Below, one piece after another: positions 31,905-41,905 of a stretch of DNA of 64,000 nt. Below the pieces are notes generated by a model that was not told the origin of the DNA, did not search any database, and saw only the letters and a program-made list of their open reading frames with translations. The translations under genes were made by a program, and so were the position numbers. Position 1 is the first letter of the stretch. Each line of letters starts with the position of its first letter. The stretch is from NCBI RefSeq assembly GCF_000801105.2, contig NC_079514.1:22236293-22300292 (forward strand), written 5' to 3'. Origin of the DNA: Raphanus sativus. Its lineage: Eukaryota > Streptophyta > Magnoliopsida > Brassicales > Brassicaceae.

Positions 31905-32104
31905 TGTATCACGTTATTATAAATATTAACAATTGTGAATACAAAAGCGCTATTGTTGTACGTTTAATTATAGCACAACGAAAAACCGCTATTAAAATGG
32001 TCGGACCTATTATAACGGGCGATGTCAGAGCGTCCAAGGAAACGCTATTAAAAAGGAATCATAGCGCTTTTCGTCCGCTATTACTAACCACACTTCCTGT
32101 AGTG
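31905..32104 (+). repeat. Right subterminal and terminal repeats of CACTA element
   Basis: The region repeats cgctatta/atagcg motifs (aagcgctattg, aaccgctattaaa, aacgctattaaa, atagcgcttttcg) and ends in the terminal repeat ccacacttcctgtagtg. Confidence 0.85.
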
Positions 32105-32107
32105 ACT

Positions 32108-34173
32108 ACAGCAAAGCGCCTAGAAGTTAGACGCCATAGAGACGGAGAATCTTGTCCTCCGACAAGAGAATTATACCCTCGGCGAAGCTAGCAACAAGCG
32201 AAAGCGGTTCCGGACTAAGGTACCACCCATGGCTTCACTCTACACTCCGCGCGACAGTGAAGAGGTACCTCGTCGACCCGCCTCAACCGAACACGAACCC
32301 GAAAGCCGAGGATCCGCGAATGATAGACCCGAGTACAAGTAGATAGCGATTCCGATACGGAGGACGAGGAGTATTCACCCGATGATCCCGAGATCTCAGA
32401 TCCAGCCCTAGCATCCTACTTAGAAAGATGGTCTCCGAAAGGTTCGGCACCATTCAATATATGGTAGAAAGGCTCCCAGGGGCAGCTCCTCCTATTCGAA
32501 GAAGCAATCAGGGGTCCTACTCCGATACACCTTTCGTGGAAGATATTGCTTCGGTGGAGATGCCGCGAAAGTTCTCTTTCCCAAGCATAAAGATGTACGA
32601 AGGTACTGGGGATCCCGACAATCACATTGCTCAGTACAAGCAACGCATGCTAGCAGTAGCAATCCCTCGGGATGCACGGGAAGCTACCATGTGCAAAGGA
32701 TTTGGATCGACCTTGACCGGCCCCGCTCTTTAGTTGTATATCAACCTGCCCACCAAATCCTTCAAATCCTTTGCAGCCCTTAGCGATAAGTTCGTGGAGC
32801 AGTTCGCTAGCAGCCGTGACCTAGAGAAGAACTCGGATGATCTCTATGAGATCCTCCAGCATAGGAATGAGCCCCTTCGTTCTTACATAGCTCGCTTCAA
32901 CCAAGCGAAGGTAGCTATTCCTGAGTGCAACGCTGATACGGCTATCTCAGCCTTCAAGAGGGGTCTACTTCTAGAGGGAGACCTTTACAAGGAGCTGATC
33001 AAATACAAGTGCAGGATTATGGAAGACGTGCTGTCTCGTGCTTGGGCTCAAGTAAGATGGGAAGAAGATGTCGCTAGTAGGGCTAAAGCCGGTCCGAAGT
33101 ATGATCAGAAGTCATCAAAGCCTACAAGGAGTGACCGCGACGAGCCTTCTCACTCTAAGTCCGTTAGGGAGACTAGTAACCCGAATAAGGGCAGGTATCA
33201 GCACCGACCTTTGCCTAGATCCGAAGGGGTGATGGTGTCTACTTGGCCTGACATCTCCCATCTCGCGATATCCAAACCGGAGCTGATCGGTGTCTTACGA
33301 CAAATGGGTCCTCAAGTCAAGTGGCCTCCTAAGATGAAGGCCGCAGAGGCTAATCGAAATCTCAAGCGATGGTGTGAGTTCCATAGTGATCATGGTCATA
33401 CTACGGAGGATTGCATAACTCTAAAGATTGAAGTCGCCGAGCTCCTCAAGAAAGACTATCTACGGGAGTTCCTCTCGGATAAAGCCAAGAACCTTCTAAA
33501 TAAAGAAGGTCCCAGTCTCCATATCGAGGCAGCTCCTGCATTGCCACCACAGCAAGACCGGGTGATCCACGTCATCACAGGCGGATCAGAGGTAAGCGGA
33601 ATTCGCAGTGCCGCAGCTAAGAAAAGTACTCGCAATGTCAGGAACGGCCAAGAGGCCGAGGGTCCCAAGCACCTACTCCTTGGAACAGATGAGATCAGTT
33701 TCACTGAAAAGGAGCAGGAGAAGGTTCTCACCCCTCATCATGACGCTCTCGTCATTTCACTTAGCATAGCAAACTGCTTGGTCAAGCGAATACTAGTAGA
33801 TAATGGGAGCTCCAGCAACATAATCTTCTATTCGGCCTTCGCCGACCTGGGTTTGGAACCTACAGCTCTAACCAGAAAGGCAACCCCCCTCGTAGGCTTC
33901 AGTGGAGAAGTCAAACAAACCTTAGGAGAGGTCCTTCTTCCCATGTATGCCGAAGGGGTAAACCAAGCCACGAAGTTCCTGGTCATCGACTGCCCCTCAT
34001 CATACAACGTGATATTAGGAAGGCCTTGGATCCATGACATGGGAACCATACCTTCAACTTTGCACCAGCTGGTCAAGTTCCCAACCCTTTGGGGCATCAG
34101 AGCGGTCAAGGGGGATCAAGAGAATGCTAGGTCTTGCTATCAGACTACCCTTAGGGGAGAGACTCAGGTCTTA
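32108..34173 (+). pseudogene. G2 Gag and aspartic protease
   Basis: After the CACTA right flank the Gag spacer continues (VDSDSDTEDEEYSPDDPEIS), loses one base near 32426, and resumes as MVSERFGTIQYMVERLPGAA and IKMYEGTGDPDNHIAQYKQR. A TAG at 32731-32733 replaces Gln. A 480-codon open frame then follows: [40 protein letters not shown], zinc-knuckle-like [15 protein letters not shown] (C-X2-H-X4-H-X4-C), and protease [20 protein letters not shown] with [11 protein letters not shown]. Asp-Asn-Gly is the usual active-site form in this lineage. The frame ends at the TAG of the TAG CAA TTA site. It is the best preserved Gag-protease of the three Tat copies. Confidence 0.93.
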
Positions 34174-34182
34174 TAGCAATTA
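34174..34182 (+). promoter_or_regulatory. In-frame TAG CAA TTA between protease and RT (G2)
   Basis: CAG GTC TTA TAG CAA TTA CAG AAG: the 480-codon gag-pro frame ends on this TAG, and the RT frame continues in the same phase to at least 35154. The ATG at 34222 is 15 codons beyond the TTA and could be an alternative start, but it begins after conserved sequence shared by all three copies. Confidence 0.75.
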
Positions 34183-35154
34183 CAGAAGAAACTTCCGGCC
34201 CCACATACCGAAGAGCCGGAAGTGGAAGAAATGGATGAGGTCCCGCTCATGGAAGGGAACTCAAGTCGAAACTTAAAGATAGGCTCCAAGCTTCCGGAAA
34301 GCTTAAGAAGGAGACTGGTCGATTTCTTAAGATCCAACTCCGATTGCTTTGCCTGGTCTCACGAAGACATGCCTGGAATTGATCCCGATGTTATCATGCA
34401 TCAACTCAAGGTGGATCCAATGCATCCTCCTGTCAGACAGAAGAGGAGAAAATTCGCTCCTGAAAGGGATGAGATAATCAACGAAGAGGTCAAGAACCTA
34501 GTAGATGCTGGATTCATACGAGAGGTGCAATACCCGGAATGGCTAGCCAATGTGGTGGTCGTCAGGAAGAAGAATGGAAAGTGGAGAGTCTGTATCGATT
34601 TCACGGACCTTAATAAGTCTTGTCCTAAAGATCCTTTCCCTCTGCCTCACATCGATAAGCTGGTCGACGCAACGGCTGGGCACGAGCTGATGAGTTTCAT
34701 GGATGTGTTCTCTGGATATAACCAGATCCTAATGCACCCTGACGATCAAGAGAAGACCTCATTCATGACCTCAAGGGGTATCTACTGTTACAAGGTTATG
34801 CCTTTCGGATTGAAGAACGCCGGCTCGACCTACCAAAGGCTTGTCAACATGATGTTCGCCGACCAGATAGGGCAGACCATGGAAGTCTACATTGATGACA
34901 TGTTGGTAAAGTCCCTAGACGCCGAAGACCATATCTCACACCTTCAACAAGCCTTCACCACTCTCAGGAGGTACAACATGAAGTTAAACCCTTCAAAGTG
35001 CTCGTTCGGAGTAAGCTCGGGAAAGCTCCTAGGGTACATAGTCACTCACAGGGGCATTGAAGCAAACCCAGAGCAGGTGAGAGCGATCCAGGTGATACCT
35101 TCCCCTCGCAACGTCAAGGAGGTGCAAAACCCTGAAGGACCCCAAGGAGATTGA
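34177..35154 (+). pseudogene. G2 reverse transcriptase
   Basis: An open frame with QLQKKLPAPHTEEPEVEEMD, SNSDCFAWSHEDMPGIDPDV, EVQYPEWLANVVVVRKKNGK, WRVCIDFTDLNKSCPKD, MSFMDVFSGYNQILMHPDDQ, YCYKVMPFGLKNAGSTYQRL, VYIDDMLVKSLDAEDH (YIDD catalytic box) and KLNPSKCSFGVSSGKLLGYI. This covers all RT motifs without interruption. Near 35127 the connection-domain sequence is replaced by a patch reading NPEGPQGD and a stop. Part of that patch (gacaaatgggagttg) also occurs, reverse-complemented, in the aORF fragment at 35511-35722. The frame is entered from gag-pro only by passing the TAG at 34174. Confidence 0.93.
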
Positions 35155-35510
35155 CAAATGGGAGTTGAGAAGATTCATCTCCAGGCTATCCGACAAGTCG
35201 CACGCCTTCTTCGAAACCCTGAAGGACCCCAAGGACTTCCAATGGAGCGAGAAATGTGAGCAAGCCCTATTCGATCTCAAGGCCTATCTCACTACTCCAC
35301 CTATCCTCTCACAACCCTTGGAAGGAGAGGTCTTGTTGCTCTATCTGGCGGTATCGGAACACGCAGTCAGTGCGGTCCTAGTAAAGGAAGAAGGAAGAAA
35401 ACAACATCCTATCTACTACGTGAGCAAATCTTTACTAGACGCGGAGACCCCCTATAGTCACCTTGAGAAGCTGGCCTTTGCTTTAGTTAACGCTGCTCGA
35501 AAGCTACGCC
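35155..35510 (+). pseudogene. G2 RT-linked RNase H, 3'-truncated
   Basis: The frame RRFISRLSDKSHAFFETLKD, WSEKCEQALFDLKAYLTTPP, AVSEHAVSAVLVKEEGRKQH, PIYYVSKSLLDAETPYSHLE and KLAFALVNAARKLRP matches G1 and then stops abruptly at about 35510. The aRNH and integrase are gone, and the sequence jumps to an antisense ORF fragment. Confidence 0.88.
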
Positions 35511-35722
35511 CTCTTTCAACAGCTTGTATCGCTGGAACTCCACAGCCAACTCCCATTTGTCGATCTGCTCCTTAAGCCATTCCCTCATCAGCTCCTAGCT
35601 TCAGCCCACAGAGCTCCTCCTGGGTCTCCTCTAGTTGACGTGTCAGAGCAGTGTTCTCCGCAGCAGTAGCAGTCTCAGCATCCTTCGAGTTCTTCAGCTT
35701 GAGCTGAAGGGATTTGATATTC
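35511..35722 (-). pseudogene. aORF coiled-coil fragment fused to RNase H
   Basis: The minus strand reads IKSLQLKLKNSKDAETATAA and ENTALTRQLEETQEELCGLK, a strong coiled-coil heptad pattern, then a stop. Coiled coils of this kind end the antisense ORFs of Tat elements. Its position after the G2 pol remnant and in antisense fits the G2 aORF with the intervening 3-4 kb deleted. Confidence 0.6.
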
Positions 35723-36130
35723 TGGTATTTAAGTCTTGCCTATGTGTTTTGGCAGACAACAGTTTTTCTAATATAGCTTTAAGTTTCATAGTTTTGGTGA
35801 GAGAGAGAGTTGTCAAATCTGAGAGCATTCTTGAACACCACTTATTTATCTATTCTATTTACAGAGCTTTTTATGATTTTGTCTATGTGTTACTTGGCTA
35901 TGTCTGAGTAGACACCTTAGTTAGATTTGAGGTTCAAATAGGTATGAGAGATTAGCCCAAAATATGATTACCTGAGCATGTGATATTCATCTTAGAAGAT
36001 CATGCTTAATGCTTGTGTAGAAATAGCTAACCTACACATGAATACAAAGATACAATCCTTGGATCTATCTTCTTAGAGCCAACAACTCACCTTGAACAAG
36101 CGACAGCTGACTGGGTGATTGTTGGTGAAC
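35723..36130. other. Unassigned AT-rich sequence
   Basis: A plus-strand reading of 90 codons starts at 35635 but matches nothing I know. From about 35930 the sequence is likely degraded Athila-type internal DNA, since the SID-type repeats follow at once. Confidence 0.35.
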
Positions 36131-36335
36131 TGTATTCAACCTACGATCGGTAAAGCTTACTAGTAGTGCATCGATCGATACTCCTATAGAGTGATTGATC
36201 GATAGACGTGGGATAAATGACAATCGATACATGCGACAACATATCGATCGATACATGTGACAGCAAGTCGATCGATACATGCGACTACATATCGATCGAT
36301 ACATGTGACAGCAAGTCGATCGATACATGCATAGG
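36130..36335. repeat. SID-type tandem repeat
   Basis: A unit of about 42 bp containing tcgatcgatacatgcgac and tcgatcgatacatgtgacag is repeated about 2.5 times at 36232-36330, with more degenerate copies upstream. Plus-strand translation gives repeated Ser-Ile-Asp-Thr-Cys-Asp. It is part of an Athila-type remnant. Confidence 0.85.
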
Positions 36336-36338
36336 CAT

Positions 36339-37710
36339 TGTTATGGTATTTTCTGGTACAAGTGATTCATGCTCAGCCTACGGAATGATAGGAGGAAGGA
36401 GACAAGTAGTCGTAGTGCTTTCTCCTTCTTCAGTGGTCGATGAACCAGGAGATACTGCTTTTAGGATACTGCCATAAGGATATGGGCCAGTATGTATCGT
36501 CAATGCCTTCGTATCAGCAAGAGATATTGGTCGTTAGGCAGGGGCTGCCCATCTATAATGAAGGCAGCAGGGTCCGTAGTGAAGGCCGCAAGGTCTTCAT
36601 GATGTATAGTCGATGGTTCCTGGTTCTGAAGGTGTCTTCTAGGTTCTAAGTCATGGAACCGTGGAAGGTGTTTGGGATTTATAGCTGCATCCTACAGTGG
36701 GAATTGCCTACGTACCCCTCGGAAGGGGATCAAGCCATTCGTAGTTCATATATTGGAGGCCCGTAGCCTAGATGGGCACGTGGCCTGGTAGGCACGTGGC
36801 CTTGTGGAGGCACGAGGCCTGATGAAGGCACGTGGTCTGATGGAGGCGCGGAGCCTGATGGAGGCGCGGAGCCTGATAGGCATGTGGCTCTGTAGTTGAT
36901 AGGAGTCATCTAATGTAGAGGACGCATGGTGGGAATAGATGACGGGATCGTCGGGATGCTGCAGTGAGCATGGAGCTTCGATATGCTTCATGGAGCATGG
37001 AGTGTCTCTGCCGATGAGCTTGAGATCATAGCCTGAGCCAATATATAGAGTTATAGACATGCTGCCATGAACAGGGAAGTCATCTTGTTGGTGATGATCG
37101 CAGGGATTCGTCCTCCAATAGACATATCGATGGAGATAGTCTTTTAAGTCAATTCATGCCTTTGTAGTCGTCGAATTGACTATGGGGTTTATGTCTTCTG
37201 TAGATGGACATCTTCCTCTACTAGGGACGTGCAACAATGAGTATAGAACCTCATCTCGCTGATAGTAATCGTCGGGATCAACCTATTATAGGCGAATTTA
37301 AGTGGAAGGTCTTCTAGGTGTGAGATATTGACTTGGCGGCTGTAGAACTTGTGATCTCTGTGGATGAACGTGTTGACCTCTTCTCTAGGGTTTATGAACC
37401 CTTTATTTATAGTAGAAGTCGTGCCTCCTCTTTATGATTTGGAAATATTCACTTTACCCTTAGATAATAATTATTTCTATTTTTCTTAAAGACGGCTCCA
37501 TGTATTGGAATACTTCCTCTTTCTTCTCTTGGATTTAAGGAGATTCGACCATATTATGATAAATATGGATGTTTACCTTTATCTTGAAGTTTTCCTTTTT
37601 ACTCAGAGGCAGGATTAATTATCTGGCCCGAAACCTTGAACCTGGGGCAGGGGTCGGACCCTGGAAGCCGGAAGCTGGGGAAATCTCCTCATGGATTATT
37701 TTCCCCAACA
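36339..37710 (-). repeat. LTR of Tat-like family H
   Basis: A 1372-bp LTR, plus strand TGTTATGGTATTTTCTGG...TTATTTTCCCCAACA. Both ends match the G LTRs but it is three times longer. A minus-strand polypurine tract (ATAAGGGGCAAAC) follows at 37711-37724, so it is the 3' LTR of a minus-strand element. The rest of that element is missing: after 42 bp the Athila LTR begins at 37753. Confidence 0.8.
36765..36895. repeat. Minisatellite in H LTR
   Basis: Seven or so units of about 17-20 bp of the type ggcacgtggcctgatg / ggcgcggagcctgatgga lie in the middle of the LTR. Confidence 0.85.
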
Positions 37711-37752
37711 GTTTGCCCCTTATTTTCTGGCTTCATGTTTGAAGGCAGGAAA
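37711..37752 (-). promoter_or_regulatory. Polypurine tract and internal remnant of family H
   Basis: The minus strand gives AAATAAGGGGCAAAC next to the H LTR. Only 42 bp of internal DNA remain before the Athila LTR. Confidence 0.65.
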
Positions 37753-37825
37753 TGATATCACTCAAATTACCCTAACAAGTGATCTTTTTTTTTTTTTTTT
37801 TTTTTTTGTCAGCAACATTACAGTT

Positions 37826-40800
37826 TCATATTGACTCTGTTAACCAAACCGGGGGATCCGCATCCATGTGAACGACGTGAGACGGTTGCTTTCTTGCACT
37901 GCGTGCTAGACTGTCCGCCTTTTTGTTATTCGTCCTTGGTACATGAATGATCTCCGTAGTATTGAAACTACTCCTCAAACTTCTTATGTCTTCTAAGTAG
38001 GTTGCAAAGGCTGGCCATTCATCTGGTTCCGAAACCATCTTCACCAATTGCGAGCAATCCGTTGCAAAAGTAACATTATACTGCCTTAAATTCCTCATAC
38101 ATTCCATTGACCAAATGAGAGCTTCGATCTCTGCGTGCAGTGGAGACAGACTCGCTCTTGTATTTCTTGCTCCCATTAATCCCTCAAAACCCGGCAGAGT
38201 ACTGTACCACCCCTGACCCGAGAACTTTTCCTTGTCTTTCCATGATCCATCTGAGAAACACCATCTACCTGTATTAGTTGGGACCTGTGGTGCTACTAAT
38301 ACAGGAGATGGGGCTGCCGGCTGAATAATAGAAGCTTGTGCTTCTGCCCAGAGTCGGGATTCAGTTTCGGCCACCTTGAGTGTATCTTGTGGATCAATAT
38401 TCAAATTACTAAAAACTTTACAATTCCTTGCCTTCCAAATATACCATAATATCCATGCAAAATGATGATCATCGATTTCTGGGGGAGCCCGCCAGAATAG
38501 ATAATCCATATTTGCAAATAATGAGTCGCACGGAAAGTGCAGTGGATTTGATGGGATCCTCGAGAGTGCCCATACTTGTACGGCTGGTGGACATTCAAAA
38601 AATACATGATTGATTGTCTCTTCATGATTTCCACATCTTGTGCAAATAGTATCTCCTTTTATCCCTCTTGCATTGAGATTCTTCATTACCGCTAGACATC
38701 CAGATAACATTTGCCATAGAAAATGTCTCATTTTAGGTGGGCATTTTATCTTCCAACAAAAAGCCTTCAAAGGTGTGATTGATGGGCCTAGTTGTGGTAA
38801 AACTCGTTCCTTATCTGGGTACACTCTTTCAATCTGGTAACCCGTTTTAACTGTGTATCTCCCATTGTTTGTAAAGTGCCAGCCATCCCGATCCATCAAT
38901 AGAGTTCTGCTTAACGGGATACTTAGAATAATATTTACATCCTCAGGATCAACCAGATTCTGAAGTGCTTGAATATTCCATGTCCTTGAATTCTCATTGA
39001 TGAGTGAGTCTACCGTTAGGTCCGGGTAAAGGTTGTGATTATTTTTATTTGCTGGTCTCGGGCGGGTGGATGGGAGCCAAGGATCATTCCATACAGAGAT
39101 GGATGATCCTGATCCCACCCTTTTGATTAGTCCTTTGCTAACCAGAGATTTAGCAGAAACAATACTTCGCCATCCATAAGATGCCGAGTATGATCGAATG
39201 GGTTCCAAGGGCGATGCGTTCCTGAAATATCGACCTTTGAAAACCCGGGAGAATAAAGATTGAGGTTTCTCTATTAATCTCCAAAATTGCTTTCCGAGCA
39301 TGGCTGTGTTAAAATCCATGAAGTCCTTGAAACCCAAGCCTCCATCTTCCTTGGGTATACAAACTTTGTCCCATGATTGCCAGTGCATACCTCTAGTTGC
39401 TCCCCCTGGACTCCACCAGAATTTAGCTACTGCACTCGTAAGCTTTTTTATGACAGTTTTGGGTATACGAAAGCTGGCCATGATGTGATTTGGTAAGGCT
39501 GTGACCACTGATTTTATGATCACTTCTTTTCCTCCCTTTGAGAAAAATCTGAAGGTCCATCCGTTGACTCTATTATTTAGCCTCTCTTGAACAAACCCGA
39601 AAACCTGAACTTTTGAACCACTTAGGTTTTCGGGTATACCCAAATAGAAGCCTATCCCTCCTTGATTTTGTATCCCTAGAATATCCCGCAATTCCTGTCT
39701 GTCCGTCTCCTGAATCTTATGTCCAAATTGAATTGATGATTTGTCAAAGTTTATTTGCTGTCCTGATACCGCCTCGTATTCCTTCAATATTCTGAGAATT
39801 GTCTGACACTCCTCTTTTTGAGCCTTACAAAAGAAAAGACTATCATCTGCGAATAACAGATGTGATATAGATGGGCATGCCCTGGCCACCTTAATCCCTG
39901 TCAGCTGTTTTTCTCTTTCCGCTTTTTTAATGTTTGCTATCAAAGCCTCCGTACACATTATAAATAGATAAGGCGACAAAGGATCTCCTTGGCGCAGGCC
40001 TCTCTGGGGTACAATGTGTCCTTTCGGCTGACCATTTAGTAATACTTTATATTGAACCGATGAGATGCATTCCGTTATAAGTTTAATCCAATGATGATCA
40101 AATCCCATTTTTGCTAATACCTCTTGAATAAAGCTCCATTCCACTCTATCATAAGCCTTGCTCATGTCTGTTTTAATAGCCATGAACTTGTTTTGGCAAG
40201 CCTTGTTTGTTCTCAAACCATGGAACATTTCCTGGGCAATAAGTATGTTGTCAGAAATCAGTCTTCCGGCCACAAAAGCAGACTGAGTTTCCGAGATAAG
40301 TGATGGGAGACACGCTTTTAACCTCTGACATAAGACCTTCGAGATAATCTTGTATCCTACATTACACAGGCTGATGGGCCTTAATTCTTTCATCCTTGTT
40401 GGCCTCTCCGTCTTTGGGATGAGACAAATATTTGTCATATTTAACCTTGTGTCCAGCTCAGCAGAAGTAATGAAATCATTTACTAACTCCAATAATTCCT
40501 TTTTAATTATGTGCCACGAATGTTGAAAGAACAGGGCCGTCATCCCATCCGGTCCCGGGGCTTTCTCTGGGTGCATCATAAATAAAGCTTGTCGCACCTC
40601 TTCCTCCGTTGCTGGTTTGATTAACCTCTGGTTCATTTGAGGAGTAATGGTTGGAACTATCTCCTCCAAAAAACCTCCAAACTCAGATGGTGAAGTTGTT
40701 TGGAACAACTCATCAAAGTATTCTACTGCGACTTTTTCCAGGCCTTGATCCTTGACTACCCAATTGCCATTGTCATCATAGAGGCCAACAATTCTATTTC

Positions 40801-41905
40801 TAGTACGCCGTTGTTTAGTTAGTCCATGATAGAATTTCGTGTTCAGATCCCCTGCTGTGTTCCACGTATTCCTACTCTTTTGTTGCCAGTATTCTTCTTC
40901 GTCTTTGTATGCCTCTTGTAATTTCCTAGTAATATCCAAGATATCTTCTTGAGTTCTCGTAGGATCCGTTTGTACCTCTTCTAGAGCCTTCTGGAGCTCA
41001 CCAATCTTTTCCTTTCCATAAGGTGGATTATTTTTTCTCCATGTTGAAATCTCATGCCTGCAGCTTATTATCTTTGAGACAAAGTTGTTTGAACTTCCAC
41101 CTGTGGTAATCCTTGATGTATCCTCCCATCCCCTTTCAATGGATTCCATCAATCCGTCCTGTCCAATCCACCGTTTGTCAAACCGGAATTGTCCTTTACG
41201 TTTCTGAACCTTATCCTCCAGGAAAGCCACGATAGGTCTGTGGTCAGACCCCACCAATCCTAAATACTCTGTATAGGAGCATGGGAATAGTGTGTGCCAA
41301 TCTTCATTTGCTAGTGCACGATCGAGACGACATTTTACCATAACTTTATTCCTTCTTCCTTGCCATGACATTTTGTTTCCCCGTGCTGGGAATTCTAACA
41401 ATCCTGTGTTCCGGATCATATCGTTGAAAGGAACAAATGATTCTAGACTTCTTATATTGCCTCCTTCTTTCTCATGATTACCCGTTATCTCATTTAAATC
41501 TCCAATTATAAACCACGGTTCCGATCGAGCTAATCCATATCTCGTTAGACGTTCCCATACTTGGTCTCTTAGTTTTTGTACTGGCTCTCCGTATACAAAT
41601 GTCATAAATACACGTTTCCCAAGTATCTCTGCCTCCACATCGATCATACGATTACTAGAATAGAGTACTTTAATTCGATACTCATTATTAAAATAAAGAG
41701 CTAGTCCACCACTCGTTCCAATTGGATCCACCGTAACCAGATTATCAAAACCAAAATGTGCTTGAAATCCTTGGACAAACCCAAAATCTTGTTTTGTTTC
41801 TGATAGAAACAAAAAATCCGGTTTATACTTGTGCCATATTTCCCGTAAGTAACTTATTGTCCATTTGCTTCCCATGCCTCTACAGTTCCAACTTAATATT
41901 CGCAT
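37826..41905 (-). CDS. LINE ORF2: endonuclease, reverse transcriptase and RNase H
   Basis: A 1359-residue intact protein for target-primed reverse transcription. The N-terminal APE-type endonuclease (about 1-230) has ILSWNCRGMG, FLSETK, WFIIGDLNEI and GSDHRPIVAF, the catalytic Asn/Glu/Asp/His positions. The RT (about 450-760) has PEKAPGPDGMTALFFQHSWH, RPISLCNVGYKIISKVLCQR, KTDMSKAYDRVEW, RGLRQGDPLSPYLFIM and LLFADDSLFF (FADD active site). A zf-RVT region (about 1090-1160) holds CTRCGNHEETINHVFFEC. The C-terminal RNase H (about 1210-1345) shows CFSDGSWKD, LHAEIEALIW, FATDCSQLVK and NNKKADSLAR, with all acidic residues present. The start ATG at 41905 lies inside the last codons of the upstream ORF. 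C-terminal RNase H is typical of plant L1 elements of this kind. Confidence 0.97.
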   Translation of the reverse strand: MRILSWNCRGMGSKWTISYLREIWHKYKPDFLFLSETKQDFGFVQGFQAHFGFDNLVTVDPIGTSGGLALYFNNEYRIKVLYSSNRMIDVEAEILGKRVFMTFVYGEPVQKLRDQVWERLTRYGLARSEPWFIIGDLNEITGNHEKEGGNIRSLESFVPFNDMIRNTGLLEFPARGNKMSWQGRRNKVMVKCRLDRALANEDWHTLFPCSYTEYLGLVGSDHRPIVAFLEDKVQKRKGQFRFDKRWIGQDGLMESIERGWEDTSRITTGGSSNNFVSKIISCRHEISTWRKNNPPYGKEKIGELQKALEEVQTDPTRTQEDILDITRKLQEAYKDEEEYWQQKSRNTWNTAGDLNTKFYHGLTKQRRTRNRIVGLYDDNGNWVVKDQGLEKVAVEYFDELFQTTSPSEFGGFLEEIVPTITPQMNQRLIKPATEEEVRQALFMMHPEKAPGPDGMTALFFQHSWHIIKKELLELVNDFITSAELDTRLNMTNICLIPKTERPTRMKELRPISLCNVGYKIISKVLCQRLKACLPSLISETQSAFVAGRLISDNILIAQEMFHGLRTNKACQNKFMAIKTDMSKAYDRVEWSFIQEVLAKMGFDHHWIKLITECISSVQYKVLLNGQPKGHIVPQRGLRQGDPLSPYLFIMCTEALIANIKKAEREKQLTGIKVARACPSISHLLFADDSLFFCKAQKEECQTILRILKEYEAVSGQQINFDKSSIQFGHKIQETDRQELRDILGIQNQGGIGFYLGIPENLSGSKVQVFGFVQERLNNRVNGWTFRFFSKGGKEVIIKSVVTALPNHIMASFRIPKTVIKKLTSAVAKFWWSPGGATRGMHWQSWDKVCIPKEDGGLGFKDFMDFNTAMLGKQFWRLIEKPQSLFSRVFKGRYFRNASPLEPIRSYSASYGWRSIVSAKSLVSKGLIKRVGSGSSISVWNDPWLPSTRPRPANKNNHNLYPDLTVDSLINENSRTWNIQALQNLVDPEDVNIILSIPLSRTLLMDRDGWHFTNNGRYTVKTGYQIERVYPDKERVLPQLGPSITPLKAFCWKIKCPPKMRHFLWQMLSGCLAVMKNLNARGIKGDTICTRCGNHEETINHVFFECPPAVQVWALSRIPSNPLHFPCDSLFANMDYLFWRAPPEIDDHHFAWILWYIWKARNCKVFSNLNIDPQDTLKVAETESRLWAEAQASIIQPAAPSPVLVAPQVPTNTGRWCFSDGSWKDKEKFSGQGWYSTLPGFEGLMGARNTRASLSPLHAEIEALIWSMECMRNLRQYNVTFATDCSQLVKMVSEPDEWPAFATYLEDIRSLRSSFNTTEIIHVPRTNNKKADSLARSARKQPSHVVHMDADPPVWLTESI

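Larger units (their letters stand above)
27886..32104 (+). mobile_element. CACTA-type DNA transposon with captured gene pieces
   Basis: A 4219-bp insertion with terminal inverted repeats beginning CACTACAGGAAATGTGG (left) and CACTACAGGAAGTGTGG (right, reverse complement), and the 3-bp target duplication act (27883-27885, 32105-32107) typical of CACTA elements. Subterminal regions repeat atagcg/cgctat motifs on both strands. No transposase reading frame is seen, so it is non-autonomous. The interior holds two gene-like segments with introns (28752-29471 and about 30465-31662) separated by AT-rich sequence. Strand is nominal. Confidence 0.92.

Noticed and set aside
36217..36335. CRISPR-like regular repeats
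   Set aside because: The 42-bp units are contiguous tandem copies with no unique spacers, and the setting is plant retrotransposon DNA.
36339..37710. Readthrough of the H LTR as a separate gene region with frames of 69-104 codons
   Set aside because: LTR-type ends at both borders and an adjoining purine tract explain it; the frames fall on the internal minisatellite.
37785..37807. Poly-T run as a terminator
   Set aside because: It is the reverse complement of the LINE poly-A tail, shown by the target duplication on both sides.
38428..39795. Short plus-strand frames opposite LINE ORF2
   Set aside because: They are shadows of the 1359-codon coding frame on the other strand and show no domain.
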